In this document: positions 33,504 through 44,700 of the stretch, one piece after another
Layout of the letters: each line of letters starts with the position of its first letter
Position numbering within the stretch: position 1 is the stretch's first letter
NCBI GenBank assembly: GCA_964622545.1
Contig: CAZUQM010000028.1
Span: 28,571 to 92,570 of the forward strand
Reading direction: 5' to 3'
Source: JAFGLZ01 sp964622545
Lineage (GTDB): Bacteria > Planctomycetota > Phycisphaerae > UBA1845 > JAFGLZ01
Length of the DNA stretch: 64,000 nt
Program-made: the position numbers and the translations under genes
Notes under the pieces: model-generated
What the model was told of the DNA's origin: nothing
Databases searched by the model: none
What the model saw: the letters and a program-made list of their open reading frames with translations, nothing else

Positions 33504-35035
33504 GCTCGACCCGCCATGATCAGGCCCGCCCGGTCGACGAGCTGGCATCGCTCCTTCGCAAGAGCCGGCGCCGGGTGTGCTGGTCGTTCCTTGCGAATGA
33601 GGGCTTCCGCGGGCTCACCTGGGGCGCGACGTTCGTCCTGGTCGTGGCGATCGGGTATCTGTTCGTACAGGCGGTCGGGATGCTGGCCGCCTTGCCCGCC
33701 CTGCCAGGCCTGACGGGGATGCTTCTGATGGGCATCGCCGTGATCGCCCTGACGATCTCCGTGAGCCTGGCGCGAGGTCTGGGACGTCTGCCGACGGCGT
33801 TGAGCACCGCGGAAAGGCTCGACCTTAGCGCACGGTCGCACAACCGCGTGGCGACGGCGCTGTGGCTGGCGGATACCCAGGCGGACACGCCCTTTTCTCG
33901 TGCGGCGATCGACGACGGCCTGGCGCATCTGCGGCAGATCTGCCGCGAGCGGCCGGAGCCGGTGGCGATGGATGCCGGCTCGTGTCGCGTGATCGGCTAC
34001 CAGGTCGTCGCGGCCGTGGTCATGCTGACCGTGGGCGCCGCCCTGCCGAGCTTCCGCGAGCGTCCGGGGGCGCACGCCGTGCCGGTGTTGGCTGAGGCGC
34101 CGCCTGCCGACGCGTTCTCGGCAAGGACAGGCCGAGACCCCGAGTCGGACGAGGCGCCGCCGCGACCGGCAGCCGAGCCGGAGGTCCAGCCCAAGGCCGA
34201 CGCGGGTCGGTCCAACCGCCGGGCCGTCGAGGCCGAGCCCTCGGAGGCGATCGACAGCGACGCGGCCCGAGGCCGTGCCGGCGGCGGGGTGACGGCTCGG
34301 GCGGAAACGTCCGCGGCGAGCACGGGCACGCAAGGCGGGTCGTCGAAGGCCGGTTCGCGGTCGGAGTCCGAGGCCAAGCGGAAGCGACCGCGTCCGAAGC
34401 GGGCCGCCAGCGAGGCCCGCGTGTCCGAGGATCAGGGCTCGCCGAGCGACCAGGGGGCCTCGGCCACCGGTCAGGGACAGAGCAGCGGCGGGTCGATGTT
34501 GGCGGTACGAAACACGTGGTCCCAGCGGGCGCACATGTCCGAGAGCGAGCCCGACGAGGAGGACTCGGACGAGGAGATCGAGGAGGAGCGTGAAGGCAAC
34601 CGGCAGCGCGGCGGCGTCCAACCGAGTCTGAAGGACCGCAACGAGGCCCCGGGACGCGAGCTCGGCATCAGCGAGGGGCAAGGGCCTCCCGGCTCGGGTC
34701 GGGGCGGTCCGACGCCCCCGAAGAAGTCGCGTGGCGTGGCATCGCTCGTGCTGGGGGTCCCCATTCCCGACTTCGTCAAGGGTCGGCTCGCGCCGGGCAC
34801 GACGAAGGTGACGCACGAACGCGTGCAGCCCACGGCGATGCCGGGTGGTCCGCTGGCATCGGTCGCGCCACGAGGGCGATCCATGCCGGAGGACGTCGTG
34901 GGCCGATACGAGGCCCCGGCGGGGCTGGCCAGGGTGGTTCGGAACTACCTGATCGCGTTGCATTCGTCCGACCGTCGGGCATCGGATGCGCCGGACGGCA
35001 GCGGCGCGGCTGAGCAAACGACATACAACCAGTAG
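33500..35035 (+). CDS. Membrane protein with long disordered tail, MoxR-cluster component
   Basis: 511 residues; the ATG overlaps the previous stop (ATGA) and has GGAGG nine bases upstream. Two transmembrane helices lie near residues 42-66 and 70-92 and a third near 164-182. After it the chain is almost entirely low-complexity: Pro/Ala/Glu-rich, then Ser/Gly/Gln-rich, an acidic run (SESEPDEEDSDEEIEEE) and PPKKSRG. The pattern resembles the large DUF4175-like membrane proteins found beside MoxR and DUF58 genes in Planctomycetes, but I cannot confirm that family by eye. It probably sits in the inner membrane with the tail in the cytoplasm or periplasm as a scaffold. Confidence 0.65.
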   Translation: MSSTRHDQARPVDELASLLRKSRRRVCWSFLANEGFRGLTWGATFVLVVAIGYLFVQAVGMLAALPALPGLTGMLLMGIAVIALTISVSLARGLGRLPTALSTAERLDLSARSHNRVATALWLADTQADTPFSRAAIDDGLAHLRQICRERPEPVAMDAGSCRVIGYQVVAAVVMLTVGAALPSFRERPGAHAVPVLAEAPPADAFSARTGRDPESDEAPPRPAAEPEVQPKADAGRSNRRAVEAEPSEAIDSDAARGRAGGGVTARAETSAASTGTQGGSSKAGSRSESEAKRKRPRPKRAASEARVSEDQGSPSDQGASATGQGQSSGGSMLAVRNTWSQRAHMSESEPDEEDSDEEIEEEREGNRQRGGVQPSLKDRNEAPGRELGISEGQGPPGSGRGGPTPPKKSRGVASLVLGVPIPDFVKGRLAPGTTKVTHERVQPTAMPGGPLASVAPRGRSMPEDVVGRYEAPAGLARVVRNYLIALHSSDRRASDAPDGSGAAEQTTYNQ

Positions 35036-35049
35036 AGAGGGTCCGTCTT

Positions 35050-36072
35050 GTGAACGAGGCATCGAGCAGTAACGGCGCGGCGGCCGAAGCCGCGATTCAG
35101 GCAGAGCGTTTTCGCAACGTGTTCGGCCGGCTGAAGGCGGAGGTCCACAAGGTCTTCGTCGGACACGACGAGTTGGTCGTGCACGTGCTCAGCGTACTGC
35201 TTTCGGACGGCCACGTGCTGCTCGAGGGCGTGCCGGGCCTCGGCAAGACGCTGCTCGTGCGGACGCTGGCGTCGTGCCTGGATCTGAGCTTCTCACGGAT
35301 CCAGTTCACGCCCGATCTCATGCCGTCGGACATCGTGGGGACGATGGTGCTGGACGAGACCGAGACGGGCGGACACGCGCTGCGGTTCCAGGAGGGGCCG
35401 ATCGTGGCCAACTTCATCCTGGCCGACGAGATCAACCGGGCGACGCCCAAGACGCAATCGGCCTTGCTGGAGGCGATGCAGGAGCGCCAGGTCTCGGTGG
35501 CCCGCCGGACGCTGCATCTGCCCGAGCCGTTCATCGTGTTGGCCACGCAGAACCCGGTGGAGCAGGACGGGACGTACCCGCTGCCGGAGGCCCAGCTCGA
35601 CCGCTTCATGGTGAAGCTGCTGGTCGGCTACCCGAGCGAGAGCGACTACCACGACATCCTCAAGCGGACCACGGACACGCTGGCCCCGAGCGTCGAACCC
35701 GTCTCGAACGGCGAAGAGATCCTCGAGATGCGTCGGATCGCCCGCGGCGTGGTCGTCAGCGATCAGGTGAGGCGCTATGCGATTCGCCTGATGATGGCCA
35801 CGCAGCCGTCGTCGGCCCACGCCCCGGCGAGCATGCGCCGCGCGGTGGCGTTGGGATCGAGCCCGCGCGGGGCGCAGGGCCTGCTGCTGATGGGCAAGGT
35901 GCGTGCGTTGATCGACGGTCGCTTCGCGGTGTCCTGCCAGGACGTCCGCGACGTGGCCCGGCCGGTGCTGCGTCACCGGATGCTGCTGAGCTTCGAGGGA
36001 CAGGCCGATCGCGTCGATCCGGACGGTCTGGTCCAGGACGCGATCGATTCGGTGAGCGAGCTGTCGGCTTGA
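35050..36072 (+). CDS. MoxR-family AAA+ ATPase
   Basis: 340-residue chaperone-like AAA+ ATPase; MoxR proteins usually act with VWA-domain partners to assemble or activate membrane or metal-containing complexes. Walker A is GVPGLGKT (60-67), Walker B NFILADEINRA, with AQNPVEQDGTYPLPEAQLDRF typical of the family. Start is GTG at 35050 with GAGAGGG upstream. Lies 14 bases after the membrane-protein gene and 72 bases before the DUF58 gene, in the classical MoxR-DUF58-BatA order. Confidence 0.96.
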   Translation: MNEASSSNGAAAEAAIQAERFRNVFGRLKAEVHKVFVGHDELVVHVLSVLLSDGHVLLEGVPGLGKTLLVRTLASCLDLSFSRIQFTPDLMPSDIVGTMVLDETETGGHALRFQEGPIVANFILADEINRATPKTQSALLEAMQERQVSVARRTLHLPEPFIVLATQNPVEQDGTYPLPEAQLDRFMVKLLVGYPSESDYHDILKRTTDTLAPSVEPVSNGEEILEMRRIARGVVVSDQVRRYAIRLMMATQPSSAHAPASMRRAVALGSSPRGAQGLLLMGKVRALIDGRFAVSCQDVRDVARPVLRHRMLLSFEGQADRVDPDGLVQDAIDSVSELSA

Positions 36073-36144
36073 GACGCCGCGTGATCGGGGCGAGCGTCAC
36101 CGCGTTCGCCCGTCGCCCCAGGGCATAATCGAGCAAGAGGAAGC

Positions 36145-37035
36145 ATGGCCGCGTTGTTCAATGAGCAATTCGTCGAGACGATCTCGCACCTGCGGATCGT
36201 CAGCAAGCAGGTACCCCAGGCGGGCGGGTACGCCGAGCAGGCCTCGCGCCAGCTCGGGGCCGGCATGGAGTTCCGCGACTTCCGCTCGTACATGCCGGGC
36301 GACGACATCCGCCGCATCGATTGGAGCCTGTACCAGCGGAGCGGCAAGCTCTTCCTGCGACTCTACGAGGAGCTGCAGGACCTGGACCTCCACGTGCTGC
36401 TGGACGTGAGCGATTCGATGTTCTTCGAGGACCCGCCCCGGGCCGACGCGGGCCGTCAGATGGCGGCCGCCCTGGTGGCCGCGGCAATCAACCAACATGA
36501 CGCGGCCACGGTGTATCCGTTCGGCGCCGAGCGTCGACCCTCGCACCGATGCGGAACGGGTCGGAGCGGGCTGATGCGGTCGCTCGAGTTCCTGGAGGGG
36601 CTCGGTCCGGCGGGCCCGACGGATCTGCCGGCCGCCGTCCGGAGGCTGGCGCGGACGCCGCTGCGGAGCGGTCTGGTCGCGGTGGTCTCCGACTTCTTCG
36701 ACCCGGCGGGCATCGCCTCGGTGGTCGAGGCGCTGCGCGGGCTGCGCCACCGGTTGCTCCTGGTGCAGCTCGTTCGAAGGGAGGACGCAGCGCCGGCGGC
36801 AACGGGTCAGCTTCGCCTCATCGATTGCGAGAGCGAGCGCGACCTGGACGTGACCGTCACCGCCGAGGCGCTCGAGAGCTATCGCTGGGCCTACCAGCGA
36901 TTCCAGGACGGCTTGCTGGCGTTCGTTCGCGGCCGGGGGGCGATGCACGTCACGGTGGACGCGGACCGGCGGGTGCTGGAGCAACTGAGCGGGCTGTTCG
37001 TCAAGGGCGTCCTGGCGGCGCCGAGGACGTTTTGA
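36145..37035 (+). CDS. DUF58-domain protein
   Basis: 296-residue soluble protein of the DUF58 family that accompanies MoxR ATPases and has a degenerate VWA-like fold. The signature appears as GMEFRDFRSYMPGDDIRRIDW (about residues 40-60), followed by KLFLRLYEEL and HVLLDVSDSM, where DVSDS resembles a MIDAS metal site. AGAGGAAG precedes the ATG. Its TGA shares a base with the following ATG (TGATG), so translation is coupled with the BatA-like protein. Confidence 0.93.
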   Translation: MAALFNEQFVETISHLRIVSKQVPQAGGYAEQASRQLGAGMEFRDFRSYMPGDDIRRIDWSLYQRSGKLFLRLYEELQDLDLHVLLDVSDSMFFEDPPRADAGRQMAAALVAAAINQHDAATVYPFGAERRPSHRCGTGRSGLMRSLEFLEGLGPAGPTDLPAAVRRLARTPLRSGLVAVVSDFFDPAGIASVVEALRGLRHRLLLVQLVRREDAAPAATGQLRLIDCESERDLDVTVTAEALESYRWAYQRFQDGLLAFVRGRGAMHVTVDADRRVLEQLSGLFVKGVLAAPRTF

Positions 37036-38714
37036 TGAGCCTGACGGGCCTTCCATTCTGGGCCGTGGCCGGGTTGATCGCCCTGTCGGCCGGCGTGCTG
37101 GGGTTGCTGCATCTGCTGCGGGTTCGCCCCCGGCCGATGCGCGTGGTGACGCTCCTGTTCTGGCAGCACGCGGTGGAGCGAACGCAGGCCCGGTCGCTCC
37201 TCCATCGCTTTCGGCATCCGCTGACGTACGCCTTGCTGCTGGCGATCTTGAGCCTGATCGCGCTGGCGTTGGGCAAGCCCGAGCTGACCGGCCGCGGCAC
37301 GCGACCCGTCAAACACGTCTACGTCCTCTCGGCTGGGATGGGCATGCAGGCAAAGGGCCCCGGCGAGGACCAACGACGGTTCGACACCGCCCGACGTGCC
37401 CTGCTGAGAGACCTGCGCGGGATCGGCAGCCGCGAGCCCGTAGCCGTTGTCGCCGTCGACCCGTGGCCGAGGGTCCTCCATCCCTTCGACGACCCTCGCC
37501 CGGTACTTGCCGACCGCGTCGGAGGCATCGAGCCGGCCGACCTACCGGCCGCCGACGATAAGGCCCTGGCGATCGCATCGCATCTGGTCCGCGGCGAGGC
37601 CGAGGCGGAAGTGGTGCTGATCACCGACCGCGGCGTCGCGCCGCCGGCCTCGGAAGAAGATGCGCCGTCGGTTCGGGTCATCACAGTGGGCGGCCCCGTG
37701 GCGAACGCAGCGGTGGTCTCGGCCCTGTACGAGCCCGACACGGACAACCCGCTCGTCGGCCGGTTCAGCGTGCGCGTGGTTCACCACGCGGCGGCAGCGG
37801 GCGAGGTGGTCGTTCGTATCGAGCGGGCCGGTGGCGGTGCGTTGCTCGAGGAATCCCGCACACTGGGCGCCGCGGACGACAGTGTCTTTGAGGTCAACGG
37901 CCTGCGGGCAGACGGCGACGTCCTACGGGTCGAGGTGACGGCCAAGGACGCGCTGAAGGCCGACAACACCGTGGCGTACCGATTGCCGCTCCGTCGACCG
38001 ATCCGGGTGGCCGTCGCGGACGACGCGCCCATGGCGCTACGGGCCGTGTTGGGGAGCCTCCCCTACGTCGTCGACGCGGCGGACGAGGTGGACGTTCGCG
38101 TGGTGACGAACACGGACGCGGCCGGGCCGACCGGGCCTGCCGTCGTGCTGGCATCGGGGACGCAACCGGTTGCCTCGGGCGCAAGGATTCTGCCGGCGGA
38201 CGGTTCGGGCCTGACGCGCGATCTCCATCTGGAAGGTGCCGTGATCGGTGGCGGCGACGCCTTGAGCGATCTGCCGCGAGGCGCCGAGCCGCTCCTGCTG
38301 GCCGGGCCAGCGGTCGTTGCCGCTTACGTGCCCGAGGACACAGCGCCGCGAGTCGTGATGGCCCGAGCGCTCTTGGCCGAGGGGGCGACGCTGGAGCGTC
38401 GGCCGGCGTTCGCGGTCCTCCTCGTGCGCTCGCTGCACCGCCTGGCCGGTTGGCAAGGCGACGCGATGACGATCCCGCCGGAACGGTCGGTCTCCGAGCC
38501 GCTGCTGGCACAGCGGATGGAGGCCGATGGCCGCGTCCAGGTCATGCCGGGCAGCCGGTCGTCCGCCGACCTCATGGTCGATAGCCCCTCCGAGGCCGCG
38601 AGCGAGCGACCCACCCGATGGTATCGTCCCGAGCTGTTCGAGGTGCTGCTGTGGCTGGCCGTCGCGCTGGCCTGTCTGGAGGCCGCGCTGCACGCCAGAG
38701 GAAGGATACCGTAG
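37035..38714 (+). CDS. BatA-like membrane protein (N-terminal double-TM domain)
   Basis: 559-residue inner-membrane protein. The first 85 residues match the BatA/aerotolerance N-terminal domain: a TM helix (VAGLIALSAGVLGLLHLLRV), a short basic loop with MRVVTLLFWQHA, and a second TM helix. A periplasmic VWA-like region follows (HVYVLSAGMGMQA), where the MIDAS motif DxSxS is not conserved, so metal binding is unlikely. A beta-rich domain and a last TM helix near 535-553 complete it. Coupled to DUF58 upstream and separated by three bases from the giant VWA/TPR gene, so it probably forms a complex with both. Confidence 0.82.
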   Translation: MSLTGLPFWAVAGLIALSAGVLGLLHLLRVRPRPMRVVTLLFWQHAVERTQARSLLHRFRHPLTYALLLAILSLIALALGKPELTGRGTRPVKHVYVLSAGMGMQAKGPGEDQRRFDTARRALLRDLRGIGSREPVAVVAVDPWPRVLHPFDDPRPVLADRVGGIEPADLPAADDKALAIASHLVRGEAEAEVVLITDRGVAPPASEEDAPSVRVITVGGPVANAAVVSALYEPDTDNPLVGRFSVRVVHHAAAAGEVVVRIERAGGGALLEESRTLGAADDSVFEVNGLRADGDVLRVEVTAKDALKADNTVAYRLPLRRPIRVAVADDAPMALRAVLGSLPYVVDAADEVDVRVVTNTDAAGPTGPAVVLASGTQPVASGARILPADGSGLTRDLHLEGAVIGGGDALSDLPRGAEPLLLAGPAVVAAYVPEDTAPRVVMARALLAEGATLERRPAFAVLLVRSLHRLAGWQGDAMTIPPERSVSEPLLAQRMEADGRVQVMPGSRSSADLMVDSPSEAASERPTRWYRPELFEVLLWLAVALACLEAALHARGRIP

Positions 38715-38717
38715 TCG

Positions 38718-41700
38718 ATGAGGTTCGTGCATCCCTTCTACCTCTGGTTGCTGGTGATCCTGGCGCCGCTGGCGTGGCTCCACGTCACGCATCGGATGGG
38801 CCTGGGCGGTGTCCGTGCCGCGGCCGTCGGCGTCGTACGGCTCGTGGCGATCGCCCTGCTGATCCTGGCGTTGGCCCGCCCGATCGTTCGCGTCACCGAC
38901 GAGACCGAGACCTGGGTGGTCGTTGCGGATCTCTCGGCCAGCCTTCGTGACGACGATCTGGCCGCGTGGAGCCGACGACTCAACGAACGGTTAACCGCGT
39001 TGCCGAACGACGTCGACGTGCAATGGGTCGCGTTCAAGGCCGCACCGCGCGTCGTGACCGAGGTGATGAGCGACGAGCAGGATGTCGATCTGGTCGCGCT
39101 TCGCAGGAACCTCAGGGATGCGGCGGGCGGCTATGAGGCACCTCAGGGCAGCGCGCTGGCTGAGGCCCTCGAGCTTGCGCGAGGCCTGATCCCCCTGGGT
39201 GGTCGAGGCCGGGTGCTCCTGCTGTCCGACGGGCGGGAAACGCGGGGCGATGCGGCCGCGGCGGCGTACCGGCTCGGGCAAGCGGGCATCGGCGTCGACT
39301 GTCTGGCGGTTGCCGAGCGGGCGTCCGGCGAAGTGGCGTTGGCGTCCGTGACGATGCCTTCCTTCGCGGGCCTGGGCGAAACGGTGGAGCTGACCGCCAA
39401 GCTCAGCTCGCATGCGGCCACGAGCGCGAGGGTGACGACTCGCGGGACGGCGGGTCAGACGGCCGAGGTGCCGGTCTCGCTCGAGCCCGGTACCCAAGAG
39501 GTCACGTGCACGTTGCCGGTGGTCGCCGAAGGCCTACAGACGTTCACCGTGTCGGTCCAGGCCGACGGTGATGAGCACGCGGGAAACAACCAGCTTCGTG
39601 CCGCCACCTTCGTGCTGCCGCCGTATGACGTGCGGGTGGTGGCCTCTCGGGATGACGGCCCGGTGGCCGAAGGCATGAGCAGGATGCTGGGGCCGGCGGC
39701 TCGCGTGACATCGTTGGACGCGAAAGCCTTGCAAGACGCCGACAGCCTCAAAGGCGTCGAGCTGCTGGTGCTGGCCGACGTACCGGCCGAGGCCATCGGG
39801 CGCGAGGTCATGCGGGAGCTGCGTCGGCGCGTGACCGACGGCATGGGGCTTTGGGTGACGGGCGGGCGGCGCTCCTTCGGGCCGGGCGGATACGCCAAGA
39901 CGCCCCTGGAGGACGTGCTGCCCGTGCGCCTGACGCAGAAGGTCGAACGACGGGACCCGAGCACCACGCTGGTCATCATCATCGATACGTCGGGCAGCAT
40001 GGGCGGGCCGCGCGTCAACCTCGCCAAGGAGATCGCGCGCCTGGCCCTGCGACGGCTCAAACCGCACGACAAGGCGGGCATCGTCGAGTTCTATGGGTCG
40101 AAGCGATGGGCCGCGCCCATCCAGCCGGCCTCGAACGCGATCGACATCCAGCGCGCGCTGAACCGCCTGACGGCCGGCGGCGGGACGGTGATCCTGCCGG
40201 CGATCGAAGAGGCGTATTACGCCCTGCTGAACGTGCGGACGCGGACGCGGCACGTGCTGGTGCTGACCGACGGCGGCGTGGAGACCGGCGCGTTCGAGCC
40301 GCTGATCCGGAAGATGGCCGACCGGGGCATCACGTTGTCGACCGTGTTGGTCGGCCCGGGGGCCCATTCGGCGTTCCTGGCACGGCTGGCGCACTGGGGG
40401 CACGGAAAGTCGTACCACGCGCCCGATCGGTTCAACCTGCCGGAGATCATCGTCAAGCAGCCGGAGAGCTCGTTGCTGAGTCCGTTCGTCGAGAGGCCCT
40501 CGGGCCTGCGGCTCAACGAGCGTCTGCCCGTGAGCGACGGCGTGGACCTGGGACAGAACGCGACGGTGAGCGGCTACGTCGAGACGGCCTCGCGACCGTC
40601 GGCCGACGTGGTGATGCGGTCGGAGTTGGGTCATCCGCTTCTGGCCTACTGGCAGTTCGGGCTCGGCAGGGTGGCGGCGCTGACGACGCAACTGAGCGGC
40701 GCATGGTCGCGCGAGCTCGCCGAGCGTCCCGGCTATGCCAAGCTGACGGCCAACCTGGCCCGGACGCTCCGCGCACCGCGGTCGGACCAGGCCTTCGACC
40801 TTCGCACGAAGGTCACGCCGGCGGGTGTCGATGTGACGGTAGCCGCACGAGCGCATGCGGGCCTAGCGGCCGGGACGCCGATCGAGCTGGTGCTCACGTC
40901 GGCGGCCAACGAGACGCGACGCGTCATCGTGGATGCCAACACAACCCGCACATGGAGCTGGCGGTTTGAGGGTTTGGGGCCGGGCCCCTATCGCATCGAC
41001 GTCCGGGCGACGACGTCCGACGACAAGGCCCTGGCGGCCGTCAACGTACCGCCGGAACGGGAGCTATGCGTGGCCGCGCCGCGCGAGGAGCTGCTCGCCG
41101 AGCTGGAGTCGATTTCGGCCCGCGAGGCCGCGAGCCGCCGCGACGAGGCGGCACCACCCACGAGACCCATCGAGATCTGGCCGCTGCTGGCGTCACTGTT
41201 CGGCGTGCTGCTGCTGATCCACGTCCTGATCCGACGGCTCCCGGTGGACGCTTTGTGGCGGCGAGGCAGGCGGTCTCGGCCCGGCGCGGCCGCCGCGCTG
41301 CTCATCGTGGCCGCGACGTGCCTGACGGGCTCGAGCGCGGTCGCCGCGGCGACGACGCGCGACGTCGGCTCGAGCCAAGTGAAGTCGCCCTCGTCGGGTC
41401 AGGGGGCCCCGGCGCGGACTACGGCGCCGTCGACGGAACCGGCCGCGGTCTTCGCCCGGCGGGTCCGCAAGGCACAGATCCTGTACGACGCGGATAAGCG
41501 GTCGGAGGCGCGCGAGCTGTTGGCGGCGGTCATCCGCGATAGTCGGGACGGGCGATCGGCCTCGACATATTGTGCTCACCTGGCAGCGCTCTGCGGAGAC
41601 ATGGACTTCGCGACCAGGACGCTCGAGCCGTCCGGCCGGGGCAAGGTCGGCATGCGGCAACACCTGTTTCGCGGGTCGTGGTGGATGCGCCTCGGGCGGG

Positions 41701-44700
41701 CCGCCGAGGCGGCGAAGGACTTCGAGGCCGCCTACGAGCTGGCCACGCTCTCGCGCGATCGTCGCTACGCGACCGAACGCCTCGTTGCCGCGCGGCGCAG
41801 GGCGGGGCGCCTGTCCGACCTCGCGGACGCCTGGCTCGCCAAGAAGGACCTGCGTGCGGAACGGCTGGAGGCGCTCATCGACGTGCTGGCCGAGCTGGAC
41901 CGTCTGGACGACCTGCTGGGCCTGCTGCAACGGCCTCCGGCGACCGAGGATCAACGGCGGCTGCTCAACTCGGCCGACTTCCAGCATGAGGTCATTGCCC
42001 TGGCCATCGACGCCGGACGCATCGACCAGGCCGAGCGGGTCTATCGCAAGCTGGTGGCAAGCTCGCCGCAGAAGGTGCCCTACCGGGTCGGCCTGGCGCG
42101 GCTGCTGATGATGAACGGTCGCCGGGCGGACGCGCGCGAGGTCTTCAGCAAGGCGGTCGAACAGCTGGCAGACCCGGACGACTTGATGGCCCTGGCCGAG
42201 GGGGCACGCTCGCTCGCGATGGACGAGGTGGCGCTGGCGGCCGCCCACCGGGCCGCCAAGGCGGGCGAGGGCGCACGGGTTCGGGCGACGCTCTTCGAGG
42301 CGGACCTGGCGCGACGGCGCGGCGCGACCGATCGGGCGGTCGAGCTGTTGGGTCGGCTCCGGCCCGTGGCCCAGCGCGACGCCAAGGTCTTGCTGCCCCT
42401 GGCCGAGGCCTACGAACGGTACGGGCATTCGTCGAGGGCGCTCGAGCTGCTCAACCGTCTGTATCAACGGACCGGGGCCGAGGACACGTTGCAGCGTCTG
42501 GCGTGGCTGACGGAGGAGAAGGGCAATCTGCAGGAAGCCCGCGAGCTATGGAAGCAGCTCTGGAAGCGGACGGACGTGGCGGCCCGTCGGAACCAGGCCC
42601 AGGTGCGGCTGCTCGATCTGGCTGCGCGTACGGGCACGCTGGCGGACCTGGCGATCGAGCTCGAGGAGCGACTGGACGCCGGCAAGGGTGGGGAGAAGGA
42701 GCTGTCGCTCCTGGTGGAGATCTATGCCGGGGCGAACGATCCGGTCTCGGCCGCCGAGGTGCTGCACGAGTTCGGCAAGCGCAGCGGCGACCAGGTCGAC
42801 ATGCTGCAACGGCTGGCGAAGGTGTACCTGTCGTGCGAGCAGTTCGGACGGTGTAACGCCATTCTCGACAAGCTGATCGAGGAGGATCCCGACAAGGCGG
42901 CCGAGTACCTGCAACAGATCGCCATCGTGGCGCTGGAGCAGCGTCGGCTGGTCGAGGCGCGGCGGGCGCTGGCGGAGCTGGCCCGCCGAGAGCCCGACGG
43001 CGACCTGGTGGATGAGTTCTCGGCCGGCGTGCTGAATGTGATGGGGTCGAGCCAGGAGGCGGCCCGGGCCTACGAGCGCGTGATCGCGGACCAGCCCGAC
43101 CGCATCGAGGTGTACCTGCTGTGGGCCGAGGCGATGAAGGCCGCCGGCCGGACCGAGCAGGCAGTCGCGCGGTTCCAATCGCTGTTGGAGACCGCGGCGG
43201 AGGACGACCTGTTCACGATCGCGGTGGACGGACTGCTGAACCTGAGCGCACCGCCGAAGGCGTTGGTCACCGCGCTGCACCGGATCCGCGAGCGAATCGT
43301 GCTCAAACCCGACAAGGTCTTCCTGTACCGGTTGGCGGCCGACGTGCTGGACGCAATGGGCAAGACCGACGAGATGCGCCGCGTGCTGGCCCAGGCCGTG
43401 GTGGTAGCCGGTCAGCGGCGGGCGGCGCTGCTTCGGGAGTTGATCGACGGATCGAAGGCGGACGGGCGGACCGACGACGTCGTGCGGTATGGCCGCACCC
43501 TGCTGAGTCTCGGGGATGAGGTGCCCCCGGGCGTGTTCCTTGATGTGGGCGAGGCCTTCATCCGCTCGGGCCAGCTCGCCACGGCCAGCCGCATCTTCCG
43601 CCGGGCCGGCATCCACGGAGAGTTCGCCCAGATCCAGCGACGCGTGGCGGATACCTACGACGCGGCGGATATGCCCGATCGCGCCGAGCGGATTATCCGC
43701 GAACTGCTCATCGGGCAGCCCGACAGTCTCGACCTGCTCATACGGGCGGGCGGACTCTGCGAACAGATGGGCCGGTTCGAGCAGGCGTTCGAGCACTACG
43801 ACCGCGCGGCCCGGCTGCTGCTGTCTCGGCTGCCGATGACGGCCAAGGCGGTGGGCAAGGACGACGACGCGGCCGGGTCGAAGCGGGGTCGGCGGCGACG
43901 GCGGGCCATGAACCTGACCGAGGTCGCCCAGTACTTCGAGAGCGCGAGCAACGGGCTGATCAGCGTGGCGCGCACGCCGACACTGCAAGAGCGTCTGGTC
44001 GGGCAGTGGCGGCAGGCGACGATCGCGGAGATGGACGAGCTGAGCGACAAGCGGCTGATCAAGGCCCGGCTCAAGGAGAACCCTCGGCTGGAGCGGCTGA
44101 TCGGTTTCTTGCGCTACATCGCGTTCGCACTGCATCGGCCCGACACGGCCGACGAGGTCGACCGCAAGCTGTTGAAGCTCTATCCCAAGGACGACTCGCT
44201 GACAGCGTCGATGGTAGCGGCGCGGCTTCGATGGGGGCTGTGGTCTCGCGCCTTGAAGCTGACCGCCCCAGCCAAGGATATTGGCGAACCGCGGCTCACG
44301 GCCCTGCGGTTGCTGAAGGATCCGAAGGCGCCCGAGCAAGCCATCGCCGGGGGCGAGCTGCCGGCCGAGGTCGTGCGCCACCTCCTGCCGGGGCTGCTGT
44401 GCAGGGACCGGACCTCGGAGGCCCGCAAGCTGGTCTCCGCCGCCCTGGATCAGCCGCTGAAGGCCCCGATGAGCGACCTGGCCAAGACGCTGTACGCGTC
44501 CATCGTGGTGCTCGCCGACGGCGAGGCCATGCAGCGGTGGGTATCCCAGTCGCTGTCGGCGTGCCGATCGGTCCGCGACGCGAAGGGACTCGCCAAGACG
44601 GTCGAGGAGATCGCGGACCTGGCCTGGTCGTTCGGCGACGAGGCCGGTCGGCGGGGCCTGATCCGCCAGATCAAGGGGTTGGCGCCCGCGGCCAAGGGCA